This document shows, in pieces, positions 21,103 to 21,189 of a stretch of 21,189 nt of DNA. Within the stretch, counting starts at the first letter, position 1; each line of letters opens with the position of its first letter. Source of the stretch: a virus; IMG/VR virus record IMGVR_UViG_3300011114_000091, positions 1-21,189 of that record. One strand, given 5' to 3'. Below the pieces are notes generated by a model. It saw only the letters and a list, made by a program, of their open reading frames with translations, did no database searches and was not told the DNA's origin. Both the position numbers and the translations under genes were made by a program.

Positions 21103-21188
21103 GGTTTCTTCTCCTCAATCTTTGCTACCCGCCACATAAAAGTTTCCTCTCCGGTGTCGCCGCTGTACAGCCACTCAACTTCTTTTGC
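21099..21188 (-). CDS. 3' end of a leftward gene (partial)
   Basis: The minus-strand frame is open from the window edge to TGA 21101-21099 and encodes 29 residues (AKEVEWLYSGDTGEETFMWR, then VAKIEEKKP). Its stop overlaps the ATG of the next leftward gene as ATGA, the same spacing as the other genes of this operon, which supports it as real. Too little is present to name it. Confidence 0.5.
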   Translation of the reverse strand, partial: AKEVEWLYSGDTGEETFMWRVAKIEEKKP

Positions 21189-21189
21189 C

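Noticed and set aside
1-21189. tRNA genes, CRISPR arrays, attachment sites or insertion sequences
   Set aside because: None was seen: there are no spaced identical repeats, no cloverleaf-like sequence, no transposase and no integrase.

Overview
The window is the structural and lysis half of a tailed, podovirus-type (P22-like) bacteriophage genome. The order is the P22 one: end of a gene probably encoding the large terminase, portal, scaffold, coat, gp4-like tail adaptor, gp10-like DNA-stabilisation protein, a fibre at the tail-needle (gp26) position, a small protein at the gp14 position, three ejection-type proteins (gp7/gp20/gp16 positions), then lysis genes. The host is probably a Gram-negative bacterium, because P22-type tails, a signal-less GH108 endolysin and an exported cysteine-rich protein all suit one. 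Base composition near 50% GC and the general look of the proteins suggest an environmental, perhaps freshwater betaproteobacterial, phage, but this is inference. There is no integrase, repressor, tRNA or CRISPR array in the window.

Layout. Positions 3-4437 hold DNA packaging and capsid: portal (broken by a one-base frame disruption near 985), scaffold and coat. Positions 4462-9057 hold a small capsid-associated protein, a probable terminator, a receptor-binding cassette (short adaptor-like protein, 387-aa fibre, 592-aa beta-helix tailspike) and two small proteins of unknown role. In P22 the coat gene is followed closely by the tail-completion genes, so this cassette is an insertion relative to P22. 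Positions 9054-13743 are tail completion: gp4-like, an HNH homing-type endonuclease, a small structural protein, gp10-like and a fibre. Positions 13740-19404 encode a cupin-like protein and three internal/ejection proteins. Positions 19401-20577 are a lysis cassette: a 55-aa one-TM holin-like protein, an exported six-cysteine protein and a GH108 muramidase. From 20524 to the right end the strand flips to a convergent operon of small genes, including a NrdR-type zinc ribbon.

How the genes work together. Portal, scaffold and coat build the procapsid. The gp4-like and gp10-like proteins plug the portal after packaging, and fibre and spike proteins recognise the cell surface. The ejection proteins travel with the DNA through the envelope, and the last three rightward genes open the cell. 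From 12880 to 20577 most genes overlap by 1-4 bases (ATGA or TAATG junctions), so they are probably one translationally coupled transcript.

The most notable points are: the portal frame break; an HNH gene whose best-placed start is AUA; extra beta-type domains inserted in both the gp4-like and gp10-like tail proteins; a cupin fold at the gp14 position; an exact 18-residue helical repeat in an ejection protein; and the exported six-cysteine protein in the lysis cassette.
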